Positions 1 to 6,917 are shown, counted from the stretch's first letter. The stretch: DNA of 9,219 nucleotides from Actinomycetota bacterium (GCA_009918865.1 RGCY01000034.1:1-9219), one strand, 5' to 3'. Notes: generated from the sequence alone by a model not told the origin. A program made the numbers and translations.

Positions 1-908
1 GAGATGGGATAGGCGCCCTCAGACTTGTTCGTATAGACACCTTCGAGGTTTTGCGTGCGATCTGCATTGAGTGTCGCCTTGGTCAGTGCCGTGGCCACAT
101 TGCGCGATGTGGGAAGCACGTACTTCCCAGCATGGTTCTTCACGGCGACCACAGGAAAGTTGCGCTGCACTGCGTAGGAAGATTCGAGATACCCAATTGC
201 TCCGAGCCCGACAATTGGGTTAGCGACGTAGTTTGCAATGCCGTCTGAACCCTTTTGAGCGATTGAGTTTGACAAATCGGGATAGTTGGAGACTGGCATG
301 CCCGGAGCCAACATCTTCTGTTTCGCAAAGGCTGACCAAATCTTTTTGGATTCATGCGCCATGAACGCGGCGAATTGTGCTGACGTTCCAGAACCGTCTG
401 AACGGATTACCGGCGTGATGTCGATGTCAGGTAACGGACGACCATAGTCCGCGGCAACCTTTGGGTCACTCCACTTCGTGATGACCCCGGTGAAGATTCC
501 TGTGATGGTGTCCGGTGAAAGTCGCAGGTCGCGAATGCGTCGCCCGGCACTGTCCTTGAGGTTGTACATCATTGCCGTACCGCCAGCGACGATTGGCAAA
601 TACTGAAAAGTCCTGTTGTGTGCTTTCAATTCATCGAGTTCACTGCCGACAAAGGGAATCTCAGACACGGCAAAGTCTGTCTGGTCGCCAAGCGCGATGT
701 AGTACTGACGCCCCGATGACGAGCCGACGGAGTTGTAGTTGACGGTGAGACCGCGCTTGTTTCCAACATCCGCACGCCATTGGTCAATTGCGATGGCCGA
801 CCAAGTTGATCCTGAGCCGTTGATTGTTGGACCATCCGCGAACGCTGCTGGAGCGACCGCAGTTGTTAGCAGCGCGCTGGCGATGAGGGCTCTGAGGAGT
901 GTTCGCAT
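1..908 (-). CDS. pstS: Phosphate ABC transporter substrate-binding protein PstS (3' end cut by window edge)
   Basis: Exported phosphate-binding protein that delivers phosphate to the PstC/PstA/PstB importer. I translated the minus strand from the ATG at 908-906: 302 codons stay open to the window edge. Residues 1-24 are a Sec signal peptide ending AFA before DG. There is no Cys, so it is not an evident lipoprotein, unlike most PstS of Gram-positive bacteria. Residues 29-37 (INGSGSTWS) match the first phosphate-binding loop. Residues 131-149 resemble the conserved region LSPDTITGIFTG...W.DP, and 169-176 (RSDGSGTS) are the second phosphate loop with the Arg, Asp, Ser, Gly and Thr ligands intact. 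The ATG overlaps the pstB TGA by one base (TGATG) and lacks a strong Shine-Dalgarno, so translation is probably coupled. Family identity is secure; the C-terminus is not visible. Confidence 0.93.
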   Translation of the reverse strand, partial: MRTLLRALIASALLTTAVAPAAFADGPTINGSGSTWSAIAIDQWRADVGNKRGLTVNYNSVGSSSGRQYYIALGDQTDFAVSEIPFVGSELDELKAHNRTFQYLPIVAGGTAMMYNLKDSAGRRIRDLRLSPDTITGIFTGVITKWSDPKVAADYGRPLPDIDITPVIRSDGSGTSAQFAAFMAHESKKIWSAFAKQKMLAPGMPVSNYPDLSNSIAQKGSDGIANYVANPIVGLGAIGYLESSYAVQRNFPVVAVKNHAGKYVLPTSRNVATALTKATLNADRTQNLEGVYTNKSEGAYPI

Positions 909-1720
909 CAGCCGAACCGTCCATTCACATAATCATTCGTCCGGTCATCCTTGGGATTGCCAAAAATGTCTGTAGTGAGCCCGGCTTCCACGATGTAGCC
1001 AGGTTGGTTCTCTTCAGCCAAGAAGAATGCACATTGTTGCGAAACGCGCTGGGCTTGCTGCATATTGTGAGTCACGATGACAACTGTGACGCGTTGCTTG
1101 ATGTCATGAATCGTTTCTTCCACGCGACGCGTTGAAGTCGGGTCAAGAGCTGAACAAGGCTCGTCCATGAGCAGCACATCTGGTTGCACAGCGAGCGAGC
1201 GAGCGATACACAACCGCTGTTGTTGTCCACCTGATAACGCGCCGCCAGGCGAATCCAAACGGTCCTTCACTTCATTCCACAAGCTTGCTTGACGCAGCGA
1301 TGTTTCAACGACTTCATCGGGGTTGGGCACGGTTGTGCCAGTGAGTTTGAGACCGGAAAGCACGTTTTCATAAATGGTCATCGCTGGGAATGGATTCGGT
1401 TTCTGGAAAACCATGCCAATTCGAGCGCGTGTGTGCGTTGCCCTCACATTCGCCGCGTAAATGTCTTCATTGTCGAGAAGCACTTCACCAGAAAGTTGGG
1501 CAATCGGCACCAACTCGTGCATGCGGTTCAAAATTCTGAGGAAGGTTGACTTTCCGCAACCACTGGGACCAATGAGCGCTGTGACTGATTGAGGGGGCAT
1601 GAAGAGGTTGACGTTCTCAAGCACCTTGTGGTTGCCAAACCACGCACTGACTGCGCGCGCCTCAAGTGCACCACTCTTGGTGGCTTCCACATTCGTCACA
1701 CCTTCTGCTGTGACAGTCAT
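908..1720 (-). CDS. pstB: Phosphate ABC transporter ATP-binding protein PstB
   Basis: Cytoplasmic ATPase of the phosphate importer; two copies hydrolyse ATP to power uptake through PstC/PstA. The 270-residue product has normal PstB length. It shows Walker A GPSGCGKST (51-59), Q-loop Gln106 in FQKPNPFP, the ABC signature LSGGQQQR (162-169), Walker B LLMDEP (183-188) with catalytic Glu187, the D-loop SALDP (190-194) and switch His217 in VTHNM. The VFQKPNPFP and NRMHEL stretches are typical of PstB rather than other ABC ATPases. The C-terminus (DIFGNPKDDRTNDYVNGRFG) is also PstB-like. The ATG overlaps the pstA stop as ATGA, with an AGGAG site (plus-strand 1727-1731) six bases upstream, so the start is well supported. 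About 16 residues precede the usual family start. Confidence 0.97.
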   Translation of the reverse strand: MTVTAEGVTNVEATKSGALEARAVSAWFGNHKVLENVNLFMPPQSVTALIGPSGCGKSTFLRILNRMHELVPIAQLSGEVLLDNEDIYAANVRATHTRARIGMVFQKPNPFPAMTIYENVLSGLKLTGTTVPNPDEVVETSLRQASLWNEVKDRLDSPGGALSGGQQQRLCIARSLAVQPDVLLMDEPCSALDPTSTRRVEETIHDIKQRVTVVIVTHNMQQAQRVSQQCAFFLAEENQPGYIVEAGLTTDIFGNPKDDRTNDYVNGRFG

Positions 1721-2802
1721 GATGCGCTCCTCTTCTTGAACAATCGGAAAGCTCGAGTTCGCTTACCAGATTTGCGGTTACCCAGCACGCGGGTGATGAT
1801 GAACAGGGTCAACACCAGCACCACCAATACGAATGCACCTGCGTACGCACGTTGTTGCTGCGCGGCAAACGGGTTTGACAGAAGTTGATAGACACTCAAA
1901 GGCAAGGATGCCTGAAGCCCGTTGAACGGATTTGCGTTGAGCTTGGTGCTACCGAACGAGGTCATAATCAGCGGCGCGGTTTCACCCACAACTCGGGCGA
2001 TGCCAAGAACAACGGCAGTAATCAGACCGTTGCGTGCAGTGGGAAGAACAATGCTCCAGACGGTGCGCCATTCGGTTGCCCCCATGGCCAGTGACGCCTC
2101 GCGCAATCCGCCTGGAACCAGGCGTAGCACCTCTTCTGCGGTGCGTGCCACGGTCGGCAGCATCAGGATGCTCAAAGCAAGCGATGCAGCGAATCCGCTA
2201 CCACCGTTACCCAAACTAATCAGCCAGACGGCATAGATGAACAGACCCGCAACAATTGACGGGACGCCACTCATGGCATCAACAAACATGCGCACTGGGC
2301 GGCGCAATGGTCCGCGCACTTCGTTGAGGAAGACCGCAGTCATCATTCCGAGAGGCACAGCCATGACGACAGACATCGCAATTTGCTGAAGTGTCCCGAC
2401 GATGGCGTGCTGGAGTCCGCCGCCGGCATCGAGAGTTCCCGTACGCGAGAGGTCTTCGGTAAAGAAGGAAACGGAGAGAGCGCCAACGCCGCGAACGAAA
2501 ACAAATCCAAGAATGAACACCAGGGGCAGCAGGACCATCGCAGCACCTGTTGTGATGACGAAAGTCATGATCCGGTCTCGCGCGGCAAGCGCGTCGTCGG
2601 ACTGCTGGACTGCGAGCCAGTAGATGGCAACAAACGCGATGAGCCACGTCAAACCAAACGGGACAGGGCCCGTGACCGGAAGAACTTGTGTTGTGATGAC
2701 TGCCGCCAGGGCACCTGAAGCGAGTGCGGATGCTGCTTGAATCACACGGTCTCGAGGTGTGGTCGCGGCCGTGGAACGGCGTTGCTCAGTTGTGAGTGAC
2801 AT
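1717..2802 (-). CDS. pstA: Phosphate ABC transporter permease PstA
   Basis: Integral membrane permease that forms the phosphate channel with PstC. I chose the ATG at 2802-2800, one base after the pstC stop (TGACATG), over an upstream in-frame start at 2856 that would lie inside pstC; the product is 361 residues. The ABC permease coupling (EAA) loop is at about 234-254, beginning EASLAMGATEWRTV, followed by the PstA-type GIARVVGETAPLIMT. Two extra hydrophobic segments at about 20-42 and 48-66 precede the core membrane helices, so the protein is longer than E. coli PstA; such N-terminal extensions occur in actinobacterial members, as far as I recall. The C-terminal tail is strongly basic (RKSGKRTRAFRLFKKRSAS), consistent with a cytoplasmic end. 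A GGAG lies about 12 bases upstream of the start, so coupling to pstC is likely. Confidence 0.95.
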   Translation of the reverse strand: MSLTTEQRRSTAATTPRDRVIQAASALASGALAAVITTQVLPVTGPVPFGLTWLIAFVAIYWLAVQQSDDALAARDRIMTFVITTGAAMVLLPLVFILGFVFVRGVGALSVSFFTEDLSRTGTLDAGGGLQHAIVGTLQQIAMSVVMAVPLGMMTAVFLNEVRGPLRRPVRMFVDAMSGVPSIVAGLFIYAVWLISLGNGGSGFAASLALSILMLPTVARTAEEVLRLVPGGLREASLAMGATEWRTVWSIVLPTARNGLITAVVLGIARVVGETAPLIMTSFGSTKLNANPFNGLQASLPLSVYQLLSNPFAAQQQRAYAGAFVLVVLVLTLFIITRVLGNRKSGKRTRAFRLFKKRSAS

Positions 2803-2803
2803 G

Positions 2804-3799
2804 TCAGATGTCCACTCCAGCGCCGCTGCGACTTCGCGCCACGACGAAGGCAGCAATCGTGTTCACAACCAGAGTGAGTCCAAAGAGTGCCAAACCGGCT
2901 GCGACCAAGCCGCTGCGTTGGAGTGCGTCTGCCTCACCAAAGCGCAGCGCGATGAGCGATGCCACGGAGTTTGCACCTGTCTCAACAACACTTGGTCGAA
3001 TGACGAAGATGGGGCTGATGATGAGAGCCACCGCAATGGTTTCACCGAGCGCACGTCCAAGTCCGAGCATCGAACCGCCGATGATGCCGCCGCGACCAAA
3101 TGGCAACACCACAGTCCTAATCATCTCCCAGCGAGTGGCGCCCATCGCCAGCGCCGCTTCCTTTTCCCCTTGTGGAGTTTGGGAAAAAACTTCGCGAATC
3201 ACGGATGTGCAGATGGGAATCACCATCAACGAAACAACCACGCCGGCAATCAATGCACTAGAACTGAATGACGGCCGACTCACGCGCAGAAAGGGAACAA
3301 AATCCAACTTTGTCGAAATCCATGTGGCAAACGGAATCATGTGTGGTTGAAGGTAGAGCAGACCCCACATCCCGTAGATAAGACTCGGAATTGCGGCTAA
3401 CAGGTCCACCAATGATCGAAGTGGCTTTTGCAGTTGCCGCGGTGCCAGTTCCGTCAAGTACAGCGCGCACGCGATACTGACAGGAATGGCGATTGCCAGG
3501 GCAATGAACGCGATGATGATGGTCCAGTAGAGCACCGCCTTGATGCCGAAGCTCGGCTCGGCCTGCTGTGGACTCCACGCATTTGAAGTTAGAAATCTCA
3601 GACCTTGACTCTGGATTGCGGTGCGCGACTGTAGAAGCAAATTCAGGCCGATCAAGGCCAAAATGACGAGCGTGAGAAGTCCGGTTCCAATCGCCAAACC
3701 ACGGTAGATGCGGTCACTGCGCGTGGGGGTCCGTAGAAGTGTCCGGGGGACATCCGTCGTCACTTGGCTGGGGACCATGTCCTCAACGGAATTGCTCAC
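2804..3799 (-). CDS. pstC: Phosphate ABC transporter permease PstC
   Basis: Membrane permease partner of PstA in the phosphate importer and the first gene of the operon. The 331-residue reading has a cytoplasmic N-terminus, a first membrane helix at about 34-55, and the conserved PstC stretch SLVDLLAAIPSLIYGMWGLL (129-148). The EAA loop at about 214-235 (EAALAMGATRWEMIRTVVLP) is followed by GLGRALGETIAVALI. The longest supported start is GTG at 3799-3797. It has no Shine-Dalgarno, but a weak -10-like TAGAAC lies seven bases upstream, which would fit a leaderless mRNA. An in-frame ATG at codon 8 (3778-3776) is the alternative; its GAGG is only two bases away, too close for a good ribosome site. 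Tandem 11-base PHO-box-like units begin 40 bases upstream, pointing to induction under phosphate limitation. Confidence 0.95.
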   Translation of the reverse strand: MSNSVEDMVPSQVTTDVPRTLLRTPTRSDRIYRGLAIGTGLLTLVILALIGLNLLLQSRTAIQSQGLRFLTSNAWSPQQAEPSFGIKAVLYWTIIIAFIALAIAIPVSIACALYLTELAPRQLQKPLRSLVDLLAAIPSLIYGMWGLLYLQPHMIPFATWISTKLDFVPFLRVSRPSFSSSALIAGVVVSLMVIPICTSVIREVFSQTPQGEKEAALAMGATRWEMIRTVVLPFGRGGIIGGSMLGLGRALGETIAVALIISPIFVIRPSVVETGANSVASLIALRFGEADALQRSGLVAAGLALFGLTLVVNTIAAFVVARSRSGAGVDI

Positions 3800-3811
3800 G
3801 GGAGTGTTCTA
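3799..3811 (-). promoter_or_regulatory. Possible -10 element and leaderless start of pstC
   Basis: On the minus strand, TAGAAC (plus 3811-3806) is followed by six bases and then the GTG of pstC. That spacing would put transcription start on the start codon. Leaderless mRNAs are common in actinobacteria, and the absence of a Shine-Dalgarno before this GTG agrees. The hexamer lacks the usual final T of TANNNT, so this is a weak call. Confidence 0.25.
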
Positions 3812-3838
3812 GTGAGCAGAAAGTAACGAACTTCGGTT

Positions 3839-3871
3839 ACATGGTGAACGGTTGGTAAACGACTCATGAAT
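3839..3871 (-). promoter_or_regulatory. Candidate PHO box (three tandem 11-base units) upstream of pstC
   Basis: Read on the minus strand, three contiguous 11-mers occur: ATTCATGAGTC (3871-3861), GTTTACCAACC (3860-3850) and GTTCACCATGT (3849-3839). The second and third fit the actinobacterial PhoP direct-repeat pattern, roughly G(G/T)TCAYY plus four bases, as described for Streptomyces. The first keeps TTCA in register. They sit 40 bases before the pstC start and face it, where an activator would contact RNA polymerase. The units also lie 128 bases upstream of the divergent gene at 3999 and could serve both. Confidence 0.6.
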
Positions 3872-3893
3872 GTTCGTTTCACACCCCTGTTCT

Positions 3894-3913
3894 CGTTTGA
3901 CTCACGTCAAGCG
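3894..3913. promoter_or_regulatory. Dyad / small hairpin in the divergent leader
   Basis: CGTTTGAC (3894-3901), a 4-base loop TCAC, then GTCAAGCG (3906-3913) pair over eight positions, with one G-T pair and a perfect core TTGAC/GTCAA. It lies about 85 bases before the GTG at 3999. It could be an operator for a dimeric regulator or a 5' leader hairpin. The same TTGACT could be a -35 box, but the hexamer 17 bases on (CATGCT) is a poor -10. Confidence 0.25.
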
Positions 3914-3987
3914 GCTCGTCATGCTGAGTCAGGGTGAGGACGATGGGCAGCCAAAGTTCATTCCTGACAACGACCGCCTAAGAGACC

Positions 3988-3995
3988 GGAGAGAG
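3988..3995 (+). promoter_or_regulatory. Ribosome binding site that decides the start at 3999
   Basis: GGAGAGAG lies with its GGAG core seven bases before a GTG at 3999. No comparable site precedes the earlier in-frame ATGs at 3870 and 3921. The GTG also places the signal peptide at the very N-terminus. Confidence 0.7.
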
Positions 3996-3998
3996 CGC

Positions 3999-5789
3999 GT
4001 GAGCGTGCGAACGCTGACTGGCAGAGTGTCCATGCTCGCACTTGTCGGCGCACTTGGCTGCGCGCCACTATTTGCGACTGGGTTTGCTGCATCGGCAGCA
4101 TCTACGCGGACGATGTCAGTGTCGCCAAACTACAGCTTGGTGGATGGGCAGCAGGTCATTGTTCGCTGGTCTGGATTTCCTAAAGATTCCTTGGTGTGGA
4201 TTCATGTCTGCGAACACAAGGCCCAGACTGTGGATCGCTGTACTGCGCGTTCGCAGGCACCGGATCGTAAGTCGGACATCGTCAGTGTCTACAGCATCTC
4301 CAACGCCAAAGGCGCTGGATCTGAAAACATCACTGTTGTTGTGACAGACGCAAATCACGGTCTGGCTGGTGCGCCCGATGTGCGATGCGATGTTTCTAAT
4401 CCTTGCGATGTTGTCGTCAACGAGTCCTCGACAAACCTCTCCGGTGGTGCTCGTCAGACTCTCACCTTCGCGCCTTCAGCGACGTGCCCTGACCCGGGTC
4501 CCCTGCGTGCCGCAGGAGTTGGTAGCGATGCCTCGGAGTTGGCGTTGGAAGAGTGGAGTTCAGTGCTCTGCCAGTCGCCGTACAACGTTGCCCTTGGTTA
4601 CACAGCCAAGAACGATGTCTCCGGGCGGCTGGACTACCAGTGCAAGAACTCGGATTTCGCAGTTGTTGAGTACCGACCGGACTACGAAAATGACGTGTGC
4701 CCTTCCACCACTCCAGGTGGTAAAGACACCAAACGTCCAGTGACTCGGCTCGCCCCAATCACCATGTCGCCGGTTGTGATTGCGTTCAACCTGCGCGATC
4801 AAATCACAGGTCTGCGCGTAGATCGATTGGTTCTGACTCCTGATCTCTTGGCTGAAATATTCACGGGCAAGCTGTACAACGGTCAAGACCCACGTATCAA
4901 AGCGCTGAATCCCGGAGTGAACACTCCAGTCAACATCCGCGCGATTGCTCGTGCGGATCAGGCCGGAATCAACTACACGCTGACTCGCTACCTCAATGCG
5001 GTTGCGCCGAAGGCCTACCAGGCCGGTGGAAAGCTCTTTCAGTACGGACCCACGGATTCTTTGGCAAACGTCAACGGACTGGACCTACGCACCGGTGGCA
5101 CTTATGTGGGCAAAGCGGTGCTTTATCCAGAAAATGACCCACGCACCACACCGTGGGGTTTTCTTGGCTTGATGGATGCGAGCACTGCCGCACGATTCGG
5201 TTTGTCAACGGTCACGTTGAAAATTGGCACCGGTAAGACCGCGCGTTTAGTTGACCCAACGGCGGCGTCTGTGAGGGCAGCGCTGCAGGGCATCACCGCG
5301 GATAAATATGGCTACTTCGACTTGCCTGCAGCTCCGTCGAACGAGACAGCGTGGCCCATGGTGACCATTGGCTACGTTGTGCCGCCCGCATCGGATGCAA
5401 CCGCGATTTCGCGCGCGTCTGTGGGCACCGTCGTTGATTTCGCTATCAGCCAAGGACAAAAGTCGGGGCTTCTGCCCGCTGGTTATGTGCCACTTCCGGC
5501 AACTTTGCGCGCTCAGGCGATCAAGGCGATGGCCGTGGCCGGTCCCGATGCTGAACCTGTCACCTCTCCCGATGTTGCTCCCACGACTTCAACAATCGAC
5601 CCATCAACGCCGGGAACTTCGGGAACTTCAGGCACTGGAACGCAAAGCCAACGGACGGTCCAACTGGCATCGGTTTTTGACCGTCAACCTGCGAGTGGAT
5701 CCGGCACATGGATGTGGCTGGTGTTGCTGCTCGGCGGTGCGGCCGCTGTGGTCTACCTCGTTCGCACGTCGAAGGGAGCACGCTCATGA
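3999..5789 (+). CDS. Membrane-anchored protein with neocarzinostatin-like and PstS-like domains
   Basis: Exported 596-residue protein from the GTG at 3999. The ATG at 3870 would add 43 residues before the signal peptide and lacks a ribosome site. Residues 1-35 form a signal peptide ending ASAAS. Residues about 38-158 resemble the neocarzinostatin fold: VSPNYSLVDGQQVIVRWSGF, with Cys pairs 71/81 and 130/136 spaced nearly as the two neocarzinostatin disulfides (37/47, 88/93). Residues about 160-520 are PstS-like, including LTPDLLAEIFTGKLYNGQDP (279-298) and LNPGV, but the phosphate loop reads RADQAGIN (318-325) instead of RSDGSGTT, losing Ser and Thr ligands. A Ser/Thr/Pro/Gly-rich stalk leads to one membrane helix (about 571-588) and the basic tail RTSKGARS. 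No LPXTG-type sorting motif precedes the helix. It overlaps the sortase-like gene by four bases. Role inferred: surface binding or docking protein linked to phosphate uptake. Confidence 0.85.
   Translation: MSVRTLTGRVSMLALVGALGCAPLFATGFAASAASTRTMSVSPNYSLVDGQQVIVRWSGFPKDSLVWIHVCEHKAQTVDRCTARSQAPDRKSDIVSVYSISNAKGAGSENITVVVTDANHGLAGAPDVRCDVSNPCDVVVNESSTNLSGGARQTLTFAPSATCPDPGPLRAAGVGSDASELALEEWSSVLCQSPYNVALGYTAKNDVSGRLDYQCKNSDFAVVEYRPDYENDVCPSTTPGGKDTKRPVTRLAPITMSPVVIAFNLRDQITGLRVDRLVLTPDLLAEIFTGKLYNGQDPRIKALNPGVNTPVNIRAIARADQAGINYTLTRYLNAVAPKAYQAGGKLFQYGPTDSLANVNGLDLRTGGTYVGKAVLYPENDPRTTPWGFLGLMDASTAARFGLSTVTLKIGTGKTARLVDPTAASVRAALQGITADKYGYFDLPAAPSNETAWPMVTIGYVVPPASDATAISRASVGTVVDFAISQGQKSGLLPAGYVPLPATLRAQAIKAMAVAGPDAEPVTSPDVAPTTSTIDPSTPGTSGTSGTGTQSQRTVQLASVFDRQPASGSGTWMWLVLLLGGAAAVVYLVRTSKGARS
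5772..5778 (+). promoter_or_regulatory. Ribosome binding site that decides the start at 5786
   Basis: AAGGGAG stands seven bases before the ATG at 5786, inside the end of the preceding gene. It favours this start over an in-frame ATG at 5708, which would lengthen the overlap and add residues before the natural N-terminus. Confidence 0.75.
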
Positions 5790-6706
5790 CCATGCTCGCC
5801 CCTGCCCCGGTGGTTCAATCGGTCAGGTATGAGTTTGAAACGGTCACTGTCCAGCGTCGCGTGCACACGCTTCCAGCGACACTGCGTGATGTTGCTGGCC
5901 GCGCTCTTGCGATTGTGGTGCTTGCGCTCATCGCCGCACAGTTCCTTCTCACACCGCTTCTGCAGTCTCGTTCGCAGGTTGTTGCCAGCCGAGAGTTGGC
6001 TGCCCGATTTGACACTGCGCTGGGTGCTGTCGGCATGAGTGATTTGAGTCCGCTGCCGAATGAGCCCGTTGCACCTGGCACCGCAGTTGCACTATTGCGC
6101 GTGCCAACGTTGGGATTGAGCCAGGTTGTTCTCGAAGGTGCCGCAGGGTCACAACTGCAGCACGGTCCTGGCCACATGACTGGAACTTCCGGCGTAGGCG
6201 AACCGGGAGTGAGCCTGATTGCCGCACGTCGGGCGACGTGGGGTTCCCCTTTCGCTCACCTGCCACGGCTCAAAGTGGGTGATGTCATTAGCACCACCAC
6301 TGTTGCTGGCACGATGGATTACCGCATCACCAGAGTCACCTCAGCGGCGCCAGATATCAAAGCGAAGACTGGTTCCACAGCACGACTCGTTCTCCAGACG
6401 AGTACTCCTGCGGGGCTCGCTCTTGGTGACGTTTTCGTCATTGCAGACAGCACTCGTGCTGCATTCCCAGAAACGCCGCAAGGGCGTCTGCCAGATGTTG
6501 GTGCGCGACAGTCTGACTTTGGCGCGCTGCCAGTGGCTTTGATGTGGGTGGCACTTATGGTGCTCTTCGTTGGCCTCGCGCACTACTGGGTGCGCGCGCG
6601 AATCATGGAGCGAGTGTTGGCGTGGTCGTTAGCCGTGCCGGTCATTGTGTTGGCGGGCCTGCTTGCTCTTCGAGCACTTGCAACGGCGCTGCCACCAACT
6701 CTCTAG
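5786..6706 (+). CDS. Sortase-fold membrane protein lacking the catalytic residues (pseudo-sortase)
   Basis: A 306-residue membrane protein starting at ATG 5786, overlapping the previous stop as ATGA. One N-terminal helix (about 40-59) is followed by an external sortase domain (about 97-222) and two C-terminal helices (about 248-268 and 278-300). Sortase signatures are clear: LRVPTLGLSQVVLEG (104-118), LQHGPGHMTGTSGVGEPG (124-141), LIAARRATWGSPFAHLPRLKVGDVI (from 144) and RLVLQTSTP (200-208). Functional sortases have His in IAGHR and Cys in L.T.TC; here these positions are Arg148 and Ser206. The usual downstream Arg before a VV/FVV strand appears to be Gly214 or Asp215. Transpeptidation is therefore unlikely. 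The frame is intact, so this is not a decayed gene. Its co-transcribed partner has no sorting motif, which fits a non-catalytic binding or scaffold role. The topology is closest to class E-like sortases; subclass is uncertain. Confidence 0.85.
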   Translation: MTMLAPAPVVQSVRYEFETVTVQRRVHTLPATLRDVAGRALAIVVLALIAAQFLLTPLLQSRSQVVASRELAARFDTALGAVGMSDLSPLPNEPVAPGTAVALLRVPTLGLSQVVLEGAAGSQLQHGPGHMTGTSGVGEPGVSLIAARRATWGSPFAHLPRLKVGDVISTTTVAGTMDYRITRVTSAAPDIKAKTGSTARLVLQTSTPAGLALGDVFVIADSTRAAFPETPQGRLPDVGARQSDFGALPVALMWVALMVLFVGLAHYWVRARIMERVLAWSLAVPVIVLAGLLALRALATALPPTL

Positions 6707-6793
6707 CCCCACTAGATCCCATCGCGCAAACCTGTGCGGTTCTCGGTCGAATCTTGGTCGTGGTGAGGTAAGTGCACTTCCACCGAGGAACTG

Positions 6794-6837
6794 TGTTACC
6801 AAAAGTTCACTAATCGGTTGCCGCATGGTCGCCTCAA
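6794..6837 (+). promoter_or_regulatory. Possible PHO box upstream of the second PstS-like gene
   Basis: Four contiguous 11-mers can be read: TGTTACCAAAA, GTTCACTAATC, GGTTGCCGCAT and GGTCGCCTCAA. The second and fourth fit the G(G/T)TCAYY core best; the first and third are weak. The units share the strand and direction of the gene starting at 6918, 80 bases downstream. I see no convincing -10 between. The rest of the 6707-6917 gap shows no gene and no clear terminator. Confidence 0.4.
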
Positions 6838-6905
6838 TGAGGAGCCGTGCACATCTTGTTGTTCAACACTTTCCCCGTCGTCATCGGACGGCACTTCACC
6901 GCATG

Positions 6906-6911
6906 AAGGGA
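6906..6911 (+). promoter_or_regulatory. Ribosome binding site that decides the start at 6918
   Basis: AAGGGA is followed by six bases and then GTG at 6918. The in-frame ATG at 6903 overlaps this purine run and has no site of its own, so GTG is the better start. Confidence 0.7.
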
Positions 6912-6917
6912 AAAGCT

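Noticed and set aside
2279..3350. Several open frames of 100-184 codons on both strands inside pstA and pstC
   Set aside because: They run opposite to or out of frame with clearly conserved permease genes, have no family motifs, and arise from the GC-rich codon pattern.
4053..4067. A lipobox-like GALGC in the signal peptide of the 3999 protein
   Set aside because: The -3 residue is Ala rather than Leu/Val/Ile, the hydrophobic stretch continues past the Cys, and a later AXA-type cleavage site and a C-terminal anchor are present.
5610..5640. Short repeat GGGAACTTC in tandem
   Set aside because: Two copies encoding Gly-Thr-Ser in the low-complexity stalk; not an array of independent interest.
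5640..5789. A sortase sorting signal (LPXTG or LAXTG) at the C-terminus of the 3999 protein
   Set aside because: The helix and basic tail are there, but no such pentapeptide precedes them; QLASVF only superficially resembles LAXTG.
6181..6420. A frameshift or pseudogene as the reason for the missing sortase residues
   Set aside because: The frame stays aligned with sortase motifs before, between and after both sites; the changes are substitutions.
6645..6917. A longer start for the second PstS-like gene, giving 540 residues
   Set aside because: It would overlap the pseudo-sortase gene and place some 90 non-conserved residues before a well-formed signal peptide; GTG 6918 has a good ribosome site.
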